From positions 2,108,001-2,172,000 of the forward strand of contig NZ_CP135963.1 in NCBI RefSeq assembly GCF_032460525.1: a stretch of 64,000 bases of DNA. Direction: 5' to 3'. The position numbers were made by a program, and so were the translations under genes. Below are positions 22,627 through 31,630 of the stretch, one piece after another. Under the pieces are notes generated by a model. That model was given only the letters and a program-made list of their open reading frames with translations, ran no database searches and was not told the origin of the DNA. Within the stretch, counting starts at the first letter, position 1; each line of letters begins with the position of its first letter. Source of the DNA: Geodermatophilus sp. DSM 44513 (lineage in GTDB: Bacteria; Actinomycetota; Actinomycetes; Mycobacteriales; Geodermatophilaceae).

Positions 22627-24303
22627 GTGTCCCGGCGGCTGCCGCCGGACACGGCATCCCGTGTGACGCGCACAGGAGAGCAGTCGCAGTTGCGAGACGC
22701 CGGCCCCGCCCCGGTGCGCCGCGGTACCGGAGCGATCGCCGGCGTCGCGGCCGTGGCCGCGGCGCTGGGCACGGCGGAGTTCCTCGCCGGTGTGTTCGAG
22801 CGTGCGCCGTCGTTGGTCATCGCCGTCGGGGACGCGGTCGTCGACGGCGTCCCGGGCTGGCTCGAACGGGCGGCCATCGCGACGCTCGGCCGTGCCGACA
22901 AGCCGGTCCTCGTCGGCGGAATCCTGCTGGTCTCCGCCCTGCTCGGCGCAGCACTCGGCGTGCTCGCCCGGCGCAGGTTCCTCCCGGCAGCCGCGGGGTT
23001 CGCCGCCTTCGCCGCCGTCGGTGTCGCGGCCGCTCTCGCCGACTCCCGCACCACGGTCCCCGGCGCCGTGCTCGTCGGCGCGGCCGGGGCTGCGGTCGGT
23101 GTCGGCGTGCTCCTCCTGCTGCTCCGCGCGGCGCGGGCGGACCGGCCGGCCGGCGCGGCCACGACGTCGCCGGACACGCCCACCGCACCGGCCACAGCCC
23201 CCGGAGGGAGCACGGTCCGGCCGGGTGCGGGACCGCCGGCGGACCGGCGTCGCTTCCTCGCGCTGGCCGGCGCCACGACCGCGCTCGCCGTCCTGGCCGG
23301 GGTCGGCGGGTCCCTGCTCTCCGGGCGCGAGGCGTTGGGTCGGCTGCGCGCAGCCATCCGGCTCCCGGTACCGGCCCGGCAGGCCGGGCCGGTACCACCG
23401 GGCGCGGACCTCGAGGTCCCCGGCCTGACCCCGCTGTTCACACCGAACGAGGAGTTCTACCGGATCGACACCGCGCTGCGGGTCCCGGTGGTGGAACCCG
23501 ACGGCTGGCGGCTCGAGGTGCGGGGGATGGTCGACGAGCCGTTCACCCTGACCTACGCCGAGCTCATGGAGCTGCCGCACGTCGAGGCCGACATCACCCT
23601 GGTCTGCGTCTCCAACGAGGTGGGTGGTGACCTGGTCGGCAACGCCCGCTGGCAGGGGGTGCCGCTGCGGACCCTCCTCGATCGCGCCGGGCTGCAGGAG
23701 GGCGCGACCCAGCTCGTCGGCCGGTCCGTCGACGGCTTCACGGCGGGGTTCCCCGTCCTCAGCGCCCTGGACCTGGAAGAGGCGATGGTCGCCGTCGCCA
23801 TGAACGGCGAGCCGCTCCCGGCCGAGCACGGGTTCCCTGCACGACTGGTCGTCCCCGGCCTGTACGGCTACGTCTCCGCGACCAAGTGGCTCTCGGCGAT
23901 CGAACTCACCGACTGGGACGTCGAGGGCTACTGGATCCCGCGCGGCTGGGCACGGGAGGGGCCGATCAAGACCCAGGCCCGGATCGACGTCCCCCGGCCC
24001 GGCGGCACCGTCGCGGCCGGGCGGCAGCCGATCGCCGGTGTCGCCTGGGCGCCCACGCGCGGGATCGAGGGTGTCGAGGTGCGCATCGACGACGGCCCCT
24101 GGCAGTCAGCGCGACTGGCCGAGCGCCTCGACGTCGACTGCTGGCGGCAGTGGTACCTGCCGTGGGACGCGACACCGGGCCGGCACGCGATCACCGCACG
24201 GGCCACCGACGGACTCGGCGAGGTCCAGACCGACGAGCGCACCCCGGTCGCTCCCGACGGCGCCTCCGGCTACCCGGTCGTCGAGGTCGCGGTCGAGGGC
24301 TGA
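22627..24303 (+). CDS. membrane-anchored sulfite-oxidase-like molybdopterin oxidoreductase
   Basis: 558 residues from GTG 22627; GTG 22663 or TTG 22690 are possible later starts. About five membrane segments (roughly 35-170) precede a linker and a Tat-like motif DRRRFLALAGAT near 207. The catalytic domain (about 270-450) has the family pattern NEEFYRIDTALRVP and ITLVCVSNEVGG, with C327 the expected molybdenum ligand, then GARLVVPGLYGY-like ARLVVPGLYGYVSATKWLS. A C-terminal Ig-like dimerisation domain follows (GVEVRIDDGPWQSARL). Such enzymes oxidise sulfite or reduce other oxyanions outside the membrane and pass electrons to a membrane partner. No cofactor or partner genes are adjacent, so the substrate is open. 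Confidence 0.88.
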   Translation: MSRRLPPDTASRVTRTGEQSQLRDAGPAPVRRGTGAIAGVAAVAAALGTAEFLAGVFERAPSLVIAVGDAVVDGVPGWLERAAIATLGRADKPVLVGGILLVSALLGAALGVLARRRFLPAAAGFAAFAAVGVAAALADSRTTVPGAVLVGAAGAAVGVGVLLLLLRAARADRPAGAATTSPDTPTAPATAPGGSTVRPGAGPPADRRRFLALAGATTALAVLAGVGGSLLSGREALGRLRAAIRLPVPARQAGPVPPGADLEVPGLTPLFTPNEEFYRIDTALRVPVVEPDGWRLEVRGMVDEPFTLTYAELMELPHVEADITLVCVSNEVGGDLVGNARWQGVPLRTLLDRAGLQEGATQLVGRSVDGFTAGFPVLSALDLEEAMVAVAMNGEPLPAEHGFPARLVVPGLYGYVSATKWLSAIELTDWDVEGYWIPRGWAREGPIKTQARIDVPRPGGTVAAGRQPIAGVAWAPTRGIEGVEVRIDDGPWQSARLAERLDVDCWRQWYLPWDATPGRHAITARATDGLGEVQTDERTPVAPDGASGYPVVEVAVEG

Positions 24304-24445
24304 GCGGACGTCGGTTCGTCGCCGACAGGGATCCGTCACCGTCCCCGGCACGCCCCTCGGGTGGGCCGCAGGTCGATGCCGTGACCGCGCCACGGGGTGG
24401 TGCTCGCCCACCACGGTCCCGGGCAGCCACCCCGGAGCGGCCGAC

Positions 24446-24796
24446 TCACCAGTGCGGCCACACCGCCCAGCTCCGTCCCGGCACCTCCAGCACCTCCAGA
24501 GGCCCTGGGGTCCTCGCGGCCGCATCCGCCCGGAGCGGCCGCGGCTCGTCGGCTGTGGCGGTGTCCCGTGAGGGGTCGGCGGCGTCGGTGACGGCGTGCA
24601 ACCGCTCGTCGAGGAGCCGGTCAGCGCGACGGCAGCGCACCTCGATGGCAACGAGGAGCTGCACCTCGAGCTCGGCGAGTTCTGCCTGGCGTCGTCTGAT
24701 CTCGGCGAGCTCGACCTGGGCGGCCCGTCTGGCGGAGGAGCACACGCGGAGCTGGGCATCGATGTCGGACGTGAGCCGGTCGGGAGGACGGGTCAT
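24446..24796 (-). CDS. hypothetical coiled-coil protein
   Basis: A 116-residue protein. The ATG at 24796 has GGAG six nt upstream. Residues about 20-70 (VCSSARRAAQVELAEIRRRQ, AELAELEVQLLVAIEVRCRR) show heptad spacing of Leu/Ala/Val and alternating charges, predicting one long amphipathic coiled coil. The C-terminus is Ala/Pro-rich. No membrane segment or known domain is present. It is convergent with the molybdoenzyme gene and stands alone. Function unknown. Confidence 0.6.
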   Translation of the reverse strand: MTRPPDRLTSDIDAQLRVCSSARRAAQVELAEIRRRQAELAELEVQLLVAIEVRCRRADRLLDERLHAVTDAADPSRDTATADEPRPLRADAAARTPGPLEVLEVPGRSWAVWPHW

Positions 24797-25370
24797 GGCG
24801 CTCTCCGTTCGGAGACGTGAGCTCGGAGGGGATGTCCCGGATCGGCGTCTCGGCGAGACACCCTCGATCCGGGCGGTCGTGCCCGGGCACCTCCCTCTTC
24901 CCCGCACCAGGCCTCGCCAGCTGACCTGCCTCCCACTCGACAGCGAGACGTAAGGCGTCTGCAACACAGCACCGACGACCATGTCCCCGGTCGGCGCCCG
25001 TGGGTGGGGGGGCTGAGCAACTCGGTGGTGGTGCGGCACGTCACCGTTCCCACGGGAGGCGACCGGAGACCGTCGAACCCGTGGGCGCCGTGAGCGGTGT
25101 GGACCGCTGGCCGCGGGTGCTGTACCCACCGGCTCTCCGGGTGTCGGTGTCGGCCACGCTGCCCGCCTTACGGTCGTCCGTGGACCGGGCGACCGGCCCG
25201 GCGGGGGTCCGGACCGGTCGCGACTCCACGGTGGGCCGGGTGCCCGCACGGGGACCACGTCCGGCTGGACTCGTCAGCGGGTCGTCACACCTCCGCGTGC
25301 TCGGGCCGGGGGACGTGACGGTGGCGTGACCGACGACGTCAGCCGGTACGACGGGAGCCGCGTGCCACGC
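24797..25370. other. intergenic stretch without a convincing gene
   Basis: About 570 nt between the coiled-coil gene and the end of the phosphatase gene. Frames on both strands are rich in Arg/Pro/Ser, without RBS, motif or clear codon bias. I see no repeat or RNA-like element. Confidence 0.5.
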
Positions 25371-26786
25371 TCACCTCCACCGTCGGTCCAGTTCCACCGT
25401 GAGCGGCACCTCGACGAGGCGCCCGTCCGGTCTCCGGGGCGTCACGGGCTCCAGCTCGCCGTTCCGGCCGACCGCGGCGACCGGTGTGAGCGCCATCGCC
25501 GTCCCGTCGATGCGGGCCAGCAGCAGGTGGGCCTGCCCGGACCAGGCCAGGGTGCCGGCCGCGGCGAACCCGGCCGGGCGCTCCTCGCGCACCTGGCCCC
25601 CGGCGCCGGAGACGACGTAGTCGATGCCGTTGACGCGGGCGACCTGGAAGTTGTGCTCGTGCCCGGCGAAGGCCACCCGCACCCCGGCCCGCCGGAACAC
25701 CGGCACGAGGTGCTCGATCATCGCGGCGGTGTTGGCGTGGTGCGGCCCGGCGCAGTAGACGGGGTGGTGGGAGAAGGGGATGCGCCACCGCGGCCCGGCG
25801 GCATCCGTCAGGGTCTCGTGGAGGAACCGCTGGTGCCGGGGGTGCTCGAAGAAGTGCTCGGTGGGCAGGTCACGGGACAGGGAGGTGTCGAGGCAGACGA
25901 ACTCCACGTCGGCGCCGAAGGCCAGCCGGTAGAACATGCCCGGGTCCACCGAGGCCCGCGACCCGGCGACCTCGGGGGTGAACCGGGCGTCGGTGTGGAA
26001 GTTGTCCCGGATCTGCGTCCGGTCGTCACTGGACTCCTCGTCCGCGGTGTCGTGGTTGCCCACCGTCGGGTAGACCGGCACCCGGGCCAGGACGTAGCGG
26101 TAGGGCTGGTAGAAGCTGCCGTACCAGTCACAGTCGGAGGCCCCGCTCCCCTCCGAACCCCGCCGGCCGGGGGTGGCGTAGACGTTGTCCCCGACGGTGA
26201 GCACCAGCCGGACGCCCGGTGAGTCGGCGACCCGCTCGAGCACCTCGGCGATCCGCCGCTGCCGCCGGCCGGCCTCGGTGTCGGCCACCACCCCGACGCC
26301 GAAGTCGCCGAGGACGGCGAAGTCCAGCGGAGTCGACCGGTCCGGCGCCGGGTGGGTGCGGAAGGCCAGGGTGTAGGACCGGCCCGCAGGCCTCAGGTCC
26401 AGCCCACCCCGGCTCACCGGCCCCCAGTCCCAGCGCTCGCCCTCGTCCCACGGGCAGCCGTCGACGGTGATGCGGTAGGAGTAGGCGGTGTCCGGGGACA
26501 GGCCCGTGACCCAGACGTGGTTGACATCGGCGGTCCGGGCCCGGCCCACCACCTGACCCACGGCGTCGAGCACCTCGACCTCCGCACGGCCGTAGGGTGC
26601 CGAACTCGCGCCGATGCCGGCCGTGCGACCGGGATCCACCTCGTCGAGGTCCCCGTCGGCGAGGACCCGCCAGCGGCCGCCCGGGTCGTCGCAGCGGAAC
26701 CAGAAGCCGCCCCAGGCGACCAGCACCCGGTCGGGACCGACGTCGACCAGGTGGACGAACGGCTCGAAGTGCGTCCGGGGCCGCAT
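25371..26786 (-). CDS. metallophosphoesterase with N-terminal fibronectin-like domain (purple acid phosphatase-like)
   Basis: A 471-residue protein. The N-terminal 140 residues contain NHVWVTGLSPDTAYSYRITV, the fibronectin-III-like entry of purple-acid-phosphatase-type enzymes. The catalytic domain carries the metallophosphoesterase series LGDFGVG (D), TVGDNVYATPG (D), VGNHDTADEE (NH), FSHHPVYCAG (H) and FAGHEHNFQ (GHxH), which bind a dinuclear metal centre. No signal peptide is visible. It is the last gene of a three-gene unit with a lipoprotein and an alpha/beta hydrolase. Its ATG overlaps the hydrolase stop as TGATG. The substrate (phosphomonoester or diester) cannot be read from the sequence. 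Confidence 0.85.
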   Translation of the reverse strand: MRPRTHFEPFVHLVDVGPDRVLVAWGGFWFRCDDPGGRWRVLADGDLDEVDPGRTAGIGASSAPYGRAEVEVLDAVGQVVGRARTADVNHVWVTGLSPDTAYSYRITVDGCPWDEGERWDWGPVSRGGLDLRPAGRSYTLAFRTHPAPDRSTPLDFAVLGDFGVGVVADTEAGRRQRRIAEVLERVADSPGVRLVLTVGDNVYATPGRRGSEGSGASDCDWYGSFYQPYRYVLARVPVYPTVGNHDTADEESSDDRTQIRDNFHTDARFTPEVAGSRASVDPGMFYRLAFGADVEFVCLDTSLSRDLPTEHFFEHPRHQRFLHETLTDAAGPRWRIPFSHHPVYCAGPHHANTAAMIEHLVPVFRRAGVRVAFAGHEHNFQVARVNGIDYVVSGAGGQVREERPAGFAAAGTLAWSGQAHLLLARIDGTAMALTPVAAVGRNGELEPVTPRRPDGRLVEVPLTVELDRRWR

Positions 26787-27694
26787 CAGCCGCGGGTCCT
26801 GGTCACCCAGCGGGCGATGTGCTCGGCGACGACGTCGGGGTGCAGCAGCGGCAGCATGTGCCCGGCGCCGGGCAGCTGCACCACCTCGCCGTCGGGGAGC
26901 GCGGCCATGAGCTCGCGGAGGTCGTCGGGCGGCACCTCCGGGTCGTCCTCGCCGTGCAGCACCAGGGTGGGGACGTCGAGGTGGGGGGCCAGCTCGGTGC
27001 CGTCGTGGCTGACGCTGGCCAGGGTGGTGCCGGCGAGCGCCAGGGGCCGGGTGGTCAGGAAGCTGTCGCGCACCCGGGCCACCGCGTCCTCGGGGGCGTC
27101 GTCGGTGAAGGCCGCCCGGCGGACCAGCCGGTCGGACACCGCCTGCACCGGGCGTAGCCGCCGGCCGATCAGGGCCGTGGTCCGCAGGACCCGGAACCAG
27201 CCCTCCTGCAGCGCGTCCTGCACCGGCCGGGGCAGGCCGCGGGCGGGCAGGCCCGGCGCGGTCACCCCCGAGCCACCCGAGCCGGCGAAGACGACCCCGG
27301 CGATGCGCCCGGTGCCGGCCAGGGCGGCGGCGGCCAGGATGATCCCGCCACCCAGGCTGTGGCCGGCCACCACCGCCCGCCGGCCGGCGGGGAGGCAGGC
27401 ACCGAGCACGGCGGCCAGGTCGCGGGCGTGGGCCTCCAGGTCGTAGCCGCCGGAGCGGGCGTCGCCGCTGTCCGCGTGCCCGCGCAGGTCGTAGCCGACC
27501 ACCCGGTGCCGGTCGGCCAGCGACTCGGGTACGTCACCCCAGGAGCCGGTCGACAGCCCGAGCCCGTGCACGAGGACGACGACCGGCGCGTCCGGCGGAC
27601 CCCACGTCCTCAGTGCCAGCCGGGTGCCGTCGAAGGAGCGGACGTCGTTCGACAGGGTGCCGACTGGTGTGTCCGGCGAGGCGAGGTCGCTCAC
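26786..27694 (-). CDS. alpha/beta hydrolase
   Basis: A 302-residue alpha/beta hydrolase. VVVLVHGLGLSTGSWG gives the oxyanion-hole HG, VVAGHSLGGGII the nucleophile elbow (GHSLGG), VLHGEDDPEVPP the acid residue and LPGAGHMLPLLHP the catalytic histidine. An inserted lid region lies at about 155-225. The family covers esterases, lipases, epoxide hydrolases and haloperoxidases, and no feature narrows the substrate. The GTG start at 27694 overlaps the lipoprotein stop (GTGA). The stop overlaps the phosphatase start, so the three products are probably made together. Confidence 0.9.
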   Translation of the reverse strand: MSDLASPDTPVGTLSNDVRSFDGTRLALRTWGPPDAPVVVLVHGLGLSTGSWGDVPESLADRHRVVGYDLRGHADSGDARSGGYDLEAHARDLAAVLGACLPAGRRAVVAGHSLGGGIILAAAALAGTGRIAGVVFAGSGGSGVTAPGLPARGLPRPVQDALQEGWFRVLRTTALIGRRLRPVQAVSDRLVRRAAFTDDAPEDAVARVRDSFLTTRPLALAGTTLASVSHDGTELAPHLDVPTLVLHGEDDPEVPPDDLRELMAALPDGEVVQLPGAGHMLPLLHPDVVAEHIARWVTRTRG

Positions 27695-28203
27695 GGCGCC
27701 GGCTCCAGCACGGTGGCGACGAGGAACACCTCGTCGGCCCAGGCCGCGAGCTGCTCGGGGGCGACGTCCAGGCCCAGTTCGTCGACCACGACCTCCGCGT
27801 CGAAACCGTCGACCGGCGTCGCCGCCATGTACAGCTGGTCCCCGGCCGCGGGCTCGGTGTCCTCGGCGTCCTCGGCGGCGACGACGAGCACCGGGTCGAA
27901 CTCCTCCCCCTGGGGGGAGGTCACGGTGAAGGCCCCCGGGGAGATGGTCTCGGCCACCTCGGCGAGCAGGGTGACCTCGATGCCCGTGTAGGCGTCCAGG
28001 TCCTCGGCCACGTCCGCATCGAGCACGCCGGTGTAGGGGTCCTGCAGGTCGTCCTCACCCCGGAGGTCGGGCACCTCGACGGGGCTGGTCGGTTCCTCCG
28101 CCTCCTCCTCCGTCACCGAACAGCCCGACAGACCGGCACCGACCAGCGCCAGGGCGGCGGCCAGCGTGCTCCTGGCCAGCGGCCGATGACGGTAGGCAGA
28201 CAT
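27691..28203 (-). CDS. secreted lipoprotein, member of a three-copy local family
   Basis: A 170-residue lipoprotein. ATG 28203 has GGAGAT 7 nt upstream. The signal peptide ends with the lipobox LSGC near residue 28. The mature part is very acidic and contains GIEVTLLAEVAETISPGAFT, FDPVLVVAAEDA and LGLDVAPEQLAAWADE. The same segment order (strand V-x-(L/A)-x-A-x-V-x-E-x-I, then (E/D)P(L/I)xVV, then a DLGI/FGIA helix) recurs in the lipoproteins at 38810 and 39918. The fold may be OB-like; the function is unknown. It heads a unit with the alpha/beta hydrolase and metallophosphoesterase. Confidence 0.8.
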   Translation of the reverse strand: MSAYRHRPLARSTLAAALALVGAGLSGCSVTEEEAEEPTSPVEVPDLRGEDDLQDPYTGVLDADVAEDLDAYTGIEVTLLAEVAETISPGAFTVTSPQGEEFDPVLVVAAEDAEDTEPAAGDQLYMAATPVDGFDAEVVVDELGLDVAPEQLAAWADEVFLVATVLEPAP

Positions 28204-28370
28204 GACGGGATCTCCTTTCGACCGGTCGGGCCGGGTGCCGGTCCGATCACGCACCCCTCCTGCCCGGCATCCCCGAGCGGACCTGCCGCCGGGCGACTTC
28301 GTCACAGGACCGTCATCCCCTGGTGTCGCGCCCTCCGTGGAGCGCAGCGCTCCTGGGCAGACTGGCGGGC

Positions 28371-29336
28371 ATGACGATCGAGGTCTTCGGCCAGGAGATC
28401 CGGCTGCTGTTCCTGACCGAGGAGAACGGGCTCAAGCTGCTGCTCACGGCGGCGCTGGTGTTCGCGCTGCTGTTGCTGCGGTGGATGGCCCGCGGGCTGT
28501 CCCGCCTGGTGCTGCGCGGACTGCACAACGAACGTGCCCGCTTCTGGACCCGACAGGGGATCAACCTGGTCGTCGCCGTCCTGCTGCTGCTGGGGGTGCT
28601 GTCCATCTGGTTCGACGACCCGGCCCGGCTGGCGACCGGCATCGGGTTGGTCACCGCGGGCCTGGCCTTCGCCCTGCAGAAGGTGATCACCGCGTTCGCC
28701 GGCTACGTGGTGATCCTGCGCGGGGACACCTTCAACGTCGGCGACCGGATCACCATGGGCGGCGTGCGCGGCGACGTGATCGCCCTCGGGTTCATCCGCA
28801 CCACGATCATGGAGATGGGTCAGCCGCCGGCCGTGCAGCCCGCCGATCCGGCGCAGTGGGTGCGCAGCCGGCAGTACACGGGGCGGGTCGTCACGGTCAC
28901 CAACGACAAGGTCTTCGACGAGGCGGTCTACAACTACACCCGCGACTTCCCCTACCTGTGGGAGGAGCTGACCCTGCCGGTCAAGTACACCGACGACCGG
29001 GAGCGCGCCGAGCAGATCCTGCTGGCCGCCGCCCGGCGGCACACCGTCGCCGCCGACGAGATGCCGACCGCAGCCCTGGAGCGGATGCAGCACCGCTACT
29101 TCGTGCGCGGCGCCGACCTGGAGCCGCGGGTGTACTGGCGGCTGACCGACAACTGGCTGGAGCTCACCGTCCGGTTCCTGACCGGCGTGTACGGCGTTCG
29201 CGACGTCAAGGACGCGATGTCCCGGGAGGTGCTCGCCGAGCTGGACGCCGCCGGCATCGGCCTGGCCTCGGCCACCTTCGAGGTGGTCGGACTGCCGCCG
29301 CTGCGGGTCAGGCCCGACGCCGGCCGGCCCGCGTGA
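28371..29336 (+). CDS. MscS-family mechanosensitive ion channel
   Basis: A 321-residue small MscS-type protein. There are two or three membrane segments in the first 115 residues, and the pore-lining helix ends LVTAGLAFALQKVITAFAGY near 95-115. The beta-domain follows with GDTFNVGDRITMGGVRGDVI and YNYTRDFPYLWEEL. A C-terminal alpha/beta domain closes the protein. MscS channels open under membrane tension to release solutes on osmotic downshock. ATG 28371 is chosen because it begins the amphipathic N-terminal helix; an upstream in-frame GTG would add unrelated residues. It converges with the metallophosphoesterase gene with no gap. Confidence 0.9.
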   Translation: MTIEVFGQEIRLLFLTEENGLKLLLTAALVFALLLLRWMARGLSRLVLRGLHNERARFWTRQGINLVVAVLLLLGVLSIWFDDPARLATGIGLVTAGLAFALQKVITAFAGYVVILRGDTFNVGDRITMGGVRGDVIALGFIRTTIMEMGQPPAVQPADPAQWVRSRQYTGRVVTVTNDKVFDEAVYNYTRDFPYLWEELTLPVKYTDDRERAEQILLAAARRHTVAADEMPTAALERMQHRYFVRGADLEPRVYWRLTDNWLELTVRFLTGVYGVRDVKDAMSREVLAELDAAGIGLASATFEVVGLPPLRVRPDAGRPA

Positions 29337-30218
29337 TCAGCCGCCCGGCTGCAGCTCGAAGAACGCGACCTGCGGCGGGGCGTTGATGCGGACCGGGGCG
29401 AGGCTGAACCCGATGCCGCAGGTGACGAACAGCCGGTTCCCCTCGGCGCCGAAGCCCTCCGGCGCCCACCCGTCGGCGACCATCCGTTCCTCGGCGGTGA
29501 GCGCCAGGTACGACCAGCGCGGGCTGCCCGGCAGGGTCACCTGTCCGCAGTGGGTGTGCCCGGCCAGGGTGAGCGGCGCGCTGCCGGCCGGCAGCCGGTC
29601 GAAGACCGTCGGGTTGTGCGTGAGCACCACCCGCGGCGCGTCCTCGGGCAGGCCGGCCAGCGCCGCGTCGACGTCCGCCCGCCCGGCCGTCTCGGCGCCG
29701 ATCCCCACGACGTGCAGCTGCCGCGCCGGGTCCTCGACCGGACCGGGAACGGCGGCCACCTCGTTGACCAGCACGGGGATCCCGGCGTCCTCCAGTGCGG
29801 TGGTGAGCTCCTCGGCCGCGCCGACGGCGTGGTCGTGGTTGCCGAGGACGGCGTAGGCCGGGATCCCGGAGTCCAGCAGCGGGTCGAGGAGGTCGAGCAG
29901 CGTGTCGATCTGGGTGTCGACGCTCGGGTCGGTGCTGTACAGGAAGTCGCCACCGAGCAGGACGGCGTCGGGCTCGGCGGCGACCAGCGTCTCCACCGCG
30001 CGCGCCACCATGCCGGTGTTGGCGAACCACATGCCCAGCTGGAAGTCGCTGACCACCCCGACCTCGGTGCCGGCCAGCTCCTCGCCCAGCTGCGGGATCG
30101 GGACCTCGGCGCGTTCCTCGTCCAGGACCAGCCGCGGCTCGACCAGCACGCCGTAGCCCAGCAGCAGCACGAGCAGGACCCCGAGGGCGATGCCGACCCG
30201 GGCCAGCCAGCGCTTCAC
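29337..30218 (-). CDS. membrane-anchored metallophosphoesterase (YkuE-like)
   Basis: A 293-residue protein with an N-terminal membrane anchor (residues 8-28) followed by an extracytoplasmic calcineurin-like phosphoesterase domain. The motifs are VVSDFQLGMW, LGGDFLYSTD, LGNHDHAVG, VLTHNP and LAGHTHCGQV, the last (GHTHxGQ) being typical of the YkuE/UDP-2,3-diacylglucosamine hydrolase-like group. These enzymes often act on lipid or envelope phosphoesters; the substrate here is unknown. The GTG start overlaps the stop of the short hydrolase fragment upstream (GTGA). The gene ends one base from the end of the convergent MscS gene. Confidence 0.88.
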   Translation of the reverse strand: MKRWLARVGIALGVLLVLLLGYGVLVEPRLVLDEERAEVPIPQLGEELAGTEVGVVSDFQLGMWFANTGMVARAVETLVAAEPDAVLLGGDFLYSTDPSVDTQIDTLLDLLDPLLDSGIPAYAVLGNHDHAVGAAEELTTALEDAGIPVLVNEVAAVPGPVEDPARQLHVVGIGAETAGRADVDAALAGLPEDAPRVVLTHNPTVFDRLPAGSAPLTLAGHTHCGQVTLPGSPRWSYLALTAEERMVADGWAPEGFGAEGNRLFVTCGIGFSLAPVRINAPPQVAFFELQPGG

Positions 30219-30463
30219 GGGGTCCTCCGTTCCTGGGGCGCCGGCCGGGTCCTGGCCAGCAGGCCCCGCAGGGGGGCGTCGACGGCCGTGGCGTGGGTCA
30301 GGGTGACCACGTGCCCGGCGCCGGGGACGAGCACGAGCCGGGCCGTCGGGCCGATCAGCCGGGCGGGTCGCTCCACGGCGGCTGCCGACAGAGCCCGCAG
30401 CCCGAACCGGCCGATCCCGGCGGTGTCGACGCCGGCAGCCCGGTCGTGGACGTGGCTCCTCAC
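30215..30463 (-). pseudogene. alpha/beta hydrolase C-terminal fragment
   Basis: An 82-codon frame whose second half reads LVLVPGAGHVVTLTHATAVD, the strand-loop holding the catalytic histidine at the C-terminus of alpha/beta hydrolases. The nucleophile elbow and HG motif are missing, and upstream sequence does not restore them. The 4-nt overlap with the downstream phosphoesterase suggests that the gene was once complete and coupled to it. The GTG at 30463 lacks a convincing RBS. Confidence 0.45.
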
Positions 30464-30567
30464 AGCGGACACGGCTACCCCGGCCCCGCAGGCTCGACCG
30501 TGGGGTCCCGTGCGGTCCCGTGACGACTCCCGTGGCGGCGGGGCCCCGGTGCGGGACCGTGTCGGCC

Positions 30568-31245
30568 TCACTCGGGCAGGCGGTAACCCATGCCGCGCAC
30601 CGTCACCACCACGGTCGGGTTGGCCGGGTCGATCTCGACCTTCTTGCGCAGCCGGCGCACGTGGACGTCGACCAGGCGGGAGTCGCCGAAGTAGTCGTAG
30701 CCCCACACCCGCTCGAGCAGCTCCTCGCGGCTGAGCACCCGGCCGCGCTCGGCGGCCAGCTCGACCAGCAGCTTGAACTCGGTCTTCGTCAGCGGCACGA
30801 CCACGCCGTCGCGGGTCACCACACCGTCCTGCGGGGCGATCTCCAGGTCGCCGACGCTGACCCGTGGCCGGACGCCAGTCGCGCGGGTGCGGCGGGCCAG
30901 TGCGCGGATGCGGGCGGAGAGTTCCTTGGCGACGAAGGGCTTGGTGACGTAGTCGTCAGCCCCGGCTTCCAGGCCCGCAACCACGTCGTGGCTGTCCGCG
31001 CGGGCGGTCACCATGATCACCGGGGTGGCGGACACGCGGCGGATCTCCCGGCAGACGTCGAAGCCGTCCCGGCCGGGCAGCATGAGGTCGAGCAGGATGA
31101 TGTCGAAGGACCGTTCGGCGAGTCGGGCCAGGCCCTCCTCACCGGAGCCCGCCTCGATGACCTCCAGGCCCTCGCGCTGGAGGGTGATCGAGACGATCCG
31201 GCGGATGCGGTCGTCGTCCTCGATGACCAGCACCGAGCGTGCCAC
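30568..31245 (-). CDS. OmpR/PhoB-family response regulator (MtrA-like)
   Basis: A 225-residue two-domain regulator. The receiver domain has acidic pocket residues D10/D11, the phospho-acceptor D53 in LLDLMLPGRDG and the conserved lysine in DDYVTKPF. The C-terminal winged helix shows LTKTEFKLLVELAAERGRVL and VDVHVRRLRKKVE. GTG 31245 follows GGAG at 5 nt. Receiver and DNA-binding domains are complete. No histidine kinase is adjacent; the nearest are an unusual GAF kinase at 37.3 kb and a HAMP kinase with GerMN lipoproteins at 43.9 kb. The latter resembles the MtrB-LpqB arrangement, so pairing is possible but unproven. Confidence 0.93.
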   Translation of the reverse strand: MARSVLVIEDDDRIRRIVSITLQREGLEVIEAGSGEEGLARLAERSFDIILLDLMLPGRDGFDVCREIRRVSATPVIMVTARADSHDVVAGLEAGADDYVTKPFVAKELSARIRALARRTRATGVRPRVSVGDLEIAPQDGVVTRDGVVVPLTKTEFKLLVELAAERGRVLSREELLERVWGYDYFGDSRLVDVHVRRLRKKVEIDPANPTVVVTVRGMGYRLPE

Positions 31246-31630
31246 GGGAGCTCCTCTCCGGATCGGGCCCAGGTGCGGCGATCCCGGGCCGGGAGGTCCC
31301 TGACCACTGCTGTGGCCGGGACCCACGCCGGTCACGGACTCCACCACGCCATGAGCCGCGGTGCGGCGGCGCGGGGTGGCTGGCTCCTCGCGACCCCACC
31401 TCGGCAGGGTAGAGAGCCGTGCCGGTGTGTGGCCGGGTCGGCCTGCCGGCTGTCACACCCTCGTCACATCGACTCGGCGTCCCGCCGATCCACGACGCCC
31501 GAGCGCCGCGGTCGCGATCGACGGCTGAGCTGACCTGACGCATGGATGACGGATGGCCTCTCCGCGGGTCGTCGGAGCACCGAGGAACACCCACCCGAGG
31601 TCGGACGACTTCGTCGGCGGCGGCCCTGGC
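31246..31630. other. intergenic region, probable response-regulator promoter
   Basis: About 385 nt upstream of the response regulator and downstream of a membrane-protein gene. No coding-like frame, repeat or clear operator was recognised. It presumably contains the regulator's promoter. Confidence 0.4.

Noticed and set aside
22027..23829. 600-residue minus-strand frame opposite the molybdoenzyme gene, ending in tRNA-like sequence
   Set aside because: It is antisense to a gene with clear motifs, and its C-terminus (GLTGFEPATP) is the translation of the tRNA T-arm, a well-known annotation artefact.
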